NCBI GenBank assembly: GCA_038323375.1
Contig: JBBQGV010000118.1
Coordinates: forward strand, 1-16,131
Origin: JABWAJ01 sp038323375
Lineage (GTDB): Bacteria; Bacteroidota; Bacteroidia; Chitinophagales; Saprospiraceae
Length of the DNA stretch: 16,131 bases
Reading direction: 5' to 3'
The first letter of the stretch is position 1; each line of letters begins with the position of its first letter. The notes below the pieces were generated by a model. That model saw only the letters and a program-made list of their open reading frames with translations, ran no database searches and was not told the origin of the DNA. Of the stretch, positions 15,773-16,131 are shown piece after piece. Position numbers and translations under genes: made by a program.

Positions 15773-15791
15773 CAAAATGTGCCTCATTTTG
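15773..15791. repeat. Second hairpin behind the giant gene
   Basis: CAAAATG (15773-15779) and CATTTTG (15785-15791) form a 7-bp perfect stem with a 5-base loop, lying between two stronger hairpins. It is AT-rich and may only assist RNA 3'-end protection. Confidence 0.4.
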
Positions 15792-15796
15792 CACCG

Positions 15797-15842
15797 GGTC
15801 AGTAGTATATCAACCCCTCCGGGGATGCTGCTGACCTTTTTT
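15797..15842 (+). terminator. Intrinsic terminator of the giant gene
   Basis: GGTCAGTAG (15797-15805) pairs with CTGCTGACC (15828-15836) over nine positions with one G.U pair. It encloses an inner CCCC/GGGG stem (15814-15817 with 15821-15824, loop TCC) and is followed at once by six T residues (15837-15842). This is a textbook plus-strand Rho-independent terminator, about 80 bases after the stop. Confidence 0.7.
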
Positions 15843-15877
15843 ATTTTCGCTCGCGCGATGGCGGTAACTGAGCTGGC

Positions 15878-15897
15878 GGTTGAGCGTAGTCGAAGTC
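15878..15897. repeat. Dispersed intergenic repeat motif (GAGCGTAGTCGAAG type)
   Basis: GGTTGAGCGTAGTCGAAGTC resembles, in either orientation, a short motif (CTTCGACTACGCTCAACC) that I recall as highly repeated between genes in Bacteroidota genomes. The identification is from memory; its function is unknown. Confidence 0.45.
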
Positions 15898-15910
15898 AAG
15901 TCAAAGTTTC

Positions 15911-16070
15911 GCCTCGCGTGTACTATTTTTCAGGCTCTGCCTGAATTCAGCCATTGCCGATGCGATGGTTCTAACTCGTATTGTCATTCCGACAAGGAAT
16001 CTATCAGACTTTACTGGATTTTGGGGTCTGCCAGCTAAAGCCGGCGACCACAAGCGCTCATTGCTTCACC
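15911..16070 (-). repeat. Hairpin-rich tail repeat, copy B, with an insert
   Basis: This matches copy A (121-222) in two blocks. The first is GCCTCGCGTGTACTATT plus the hairpin TTCAGGC/GCCTGAA (15929-15935 with 15939-15945, loop TCT). The second is GGGGTCTGCC, the hairpin 16030-16045 (minus strand GCCGGC-TTTA-GCTGGC) and the shared stop/coding end. Between the blocks lie about 75 extra bases (roughly 15946-16020) that copy A lacks. Stem differences from copy A keep the pairing: a G-C pair becomes A-T in the first stem, and the G.U position moves across the second stem. Confidence 0.6.
15983..16004. repeat. Dispersed element of TGTCATTCCGA...GGAATCT type
   Basis: TGTCATTCCGACAAGGAATC contains a 5-bp stem, ATTCC (15986-15990) with GGAAT (15996-16000). 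I recall similar TCATTCCGA...GGAATCT elements as common intergenic repeats in Bacteroidota. It lies inside the insert that separates the two halves of tail repeat copy B. Confidence 0.45.
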
Positions 16071-16131
16071 AATTTCCCTTGCCAAACCACACGCCCTACC
16101 TCCTCCACACTACAAAAATACACCCCCGCCG
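16058..16131 (-). CDS. 3' end of a T9SS cargo gene (partial)
   Basis: Read on the minus strand, the last 74 bases encode AGVYFCSVEEVGRVVWQGKL followed by VKQ and TGA (16058-16060). This is the last strand and end of a T9SS type A sorting domain, so the gene to the right codes for an exported, surface-delivered protein. Its ending parallels the out-of-frame ending of the broken gene at 211-300 (GVYFCSIED ... EVVWQVKMVKQ), and the similarity continues past the stop. The gene faces the giant gene tail to tail. The rest of the protein is outside the window. Confidence 0.75.
   Translation of the reverse strand, partial: AGVYFCSVEEVGRVVWQGKLVKQ

Noticed and set aside
15732..15944. 70-codon frame downstream of the giant gene
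   Set aside because: It lies entirely over the terminator hairpins and dispersed repeats, so it is not a credible gene.
1..16131. CRISPR array, tRNA or rRNA genes, intact insertion sequence, or a defence or biosynthetic gene system
   Set aside because: No regularly spaced direct repeats, cloverleaf-like segments, rRNA-like blocks or transposase reading frames were seen on either strand. The only repeats are short hairpin elements and the shared T9SS gene tails.

Overview
The window looks like a piece of a Bacteroidota chromosome, most likely from the Saprospiraceae (Lewinella or Haliscomenobacter type). This is a judgement from recognised features, not a search result. The features are: very large secreted multidomain proteins that end in type IX secretion (T9SS) type A sorting domains; a propeller/PKD protein with the hinge GPWDGSPCDTLGID; a dockerin-like plus cohesin-like tail; TAnnTTTG-type -7 promoter elements; and a carbamoyl-phosphate synthase large subunit without its C-terminal regulatory domain.

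Layout. Positions 1-99 hold the last codons of an unidentified plus-strand gene. Positions 211-2335 (minus) hold a broken T9SS cargo gene: a zincin-like peptidase fragment (HEALH motif) joined to the end of a beta-propeller, then a PKD domain and a sorting domain. It lacks a signal peptide, changes frame at a tandem 8-bp repeat (1105-1120), and changes frame again just before its natural stop. GC content jumps sharply at about 780, inside the gene. A gene-poor stretch with palindromes follows (2336-2685). Then come three housekeeping genes: scpA (+), carB (-, tail to tail with scpA, 3 bases apart) and an MBL/beta-CASP ribonuclease-like hydrolase (-). Between carB and the hydrolase lies a 17-codon remnant of a short-chain dehydrogenase. 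A divergent 530-base spacer leads to a 2449-residue secreted protein (8367-15716, +), which fills almost half the window. Behind it stand three stacked hairpins, at least one a good intrinsic terminator, and then dispersed repeats. The right edge cuts the 3' end of another minus-strand T9SS cargo gene (16058-16131).

The main pattern across the window is that the two minus-strand T9SS cargo genes, about 15.8 kb apart, share their last codons, their stop codon and downstream hairpins. The stems differ between the copies by pairing-preserving changes. Together with the GC step, this suggests that the sorting domain and its 3' flank can move as a unit between cargo genes (inference). The giant protein carries four tandem Ig-like modules with a conserved cysteine pair, a PPC-like insert, a long HYR-like cysteine-rich half, a duplicated YK-x-LR...WC motif, and a carboxypeptidase-regulatory-like, dockerin-like, cohesin-like and sorting-domain tail. 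I found no CRISPR array, tRNA, rRNA, intact mobile element or clear defence system.
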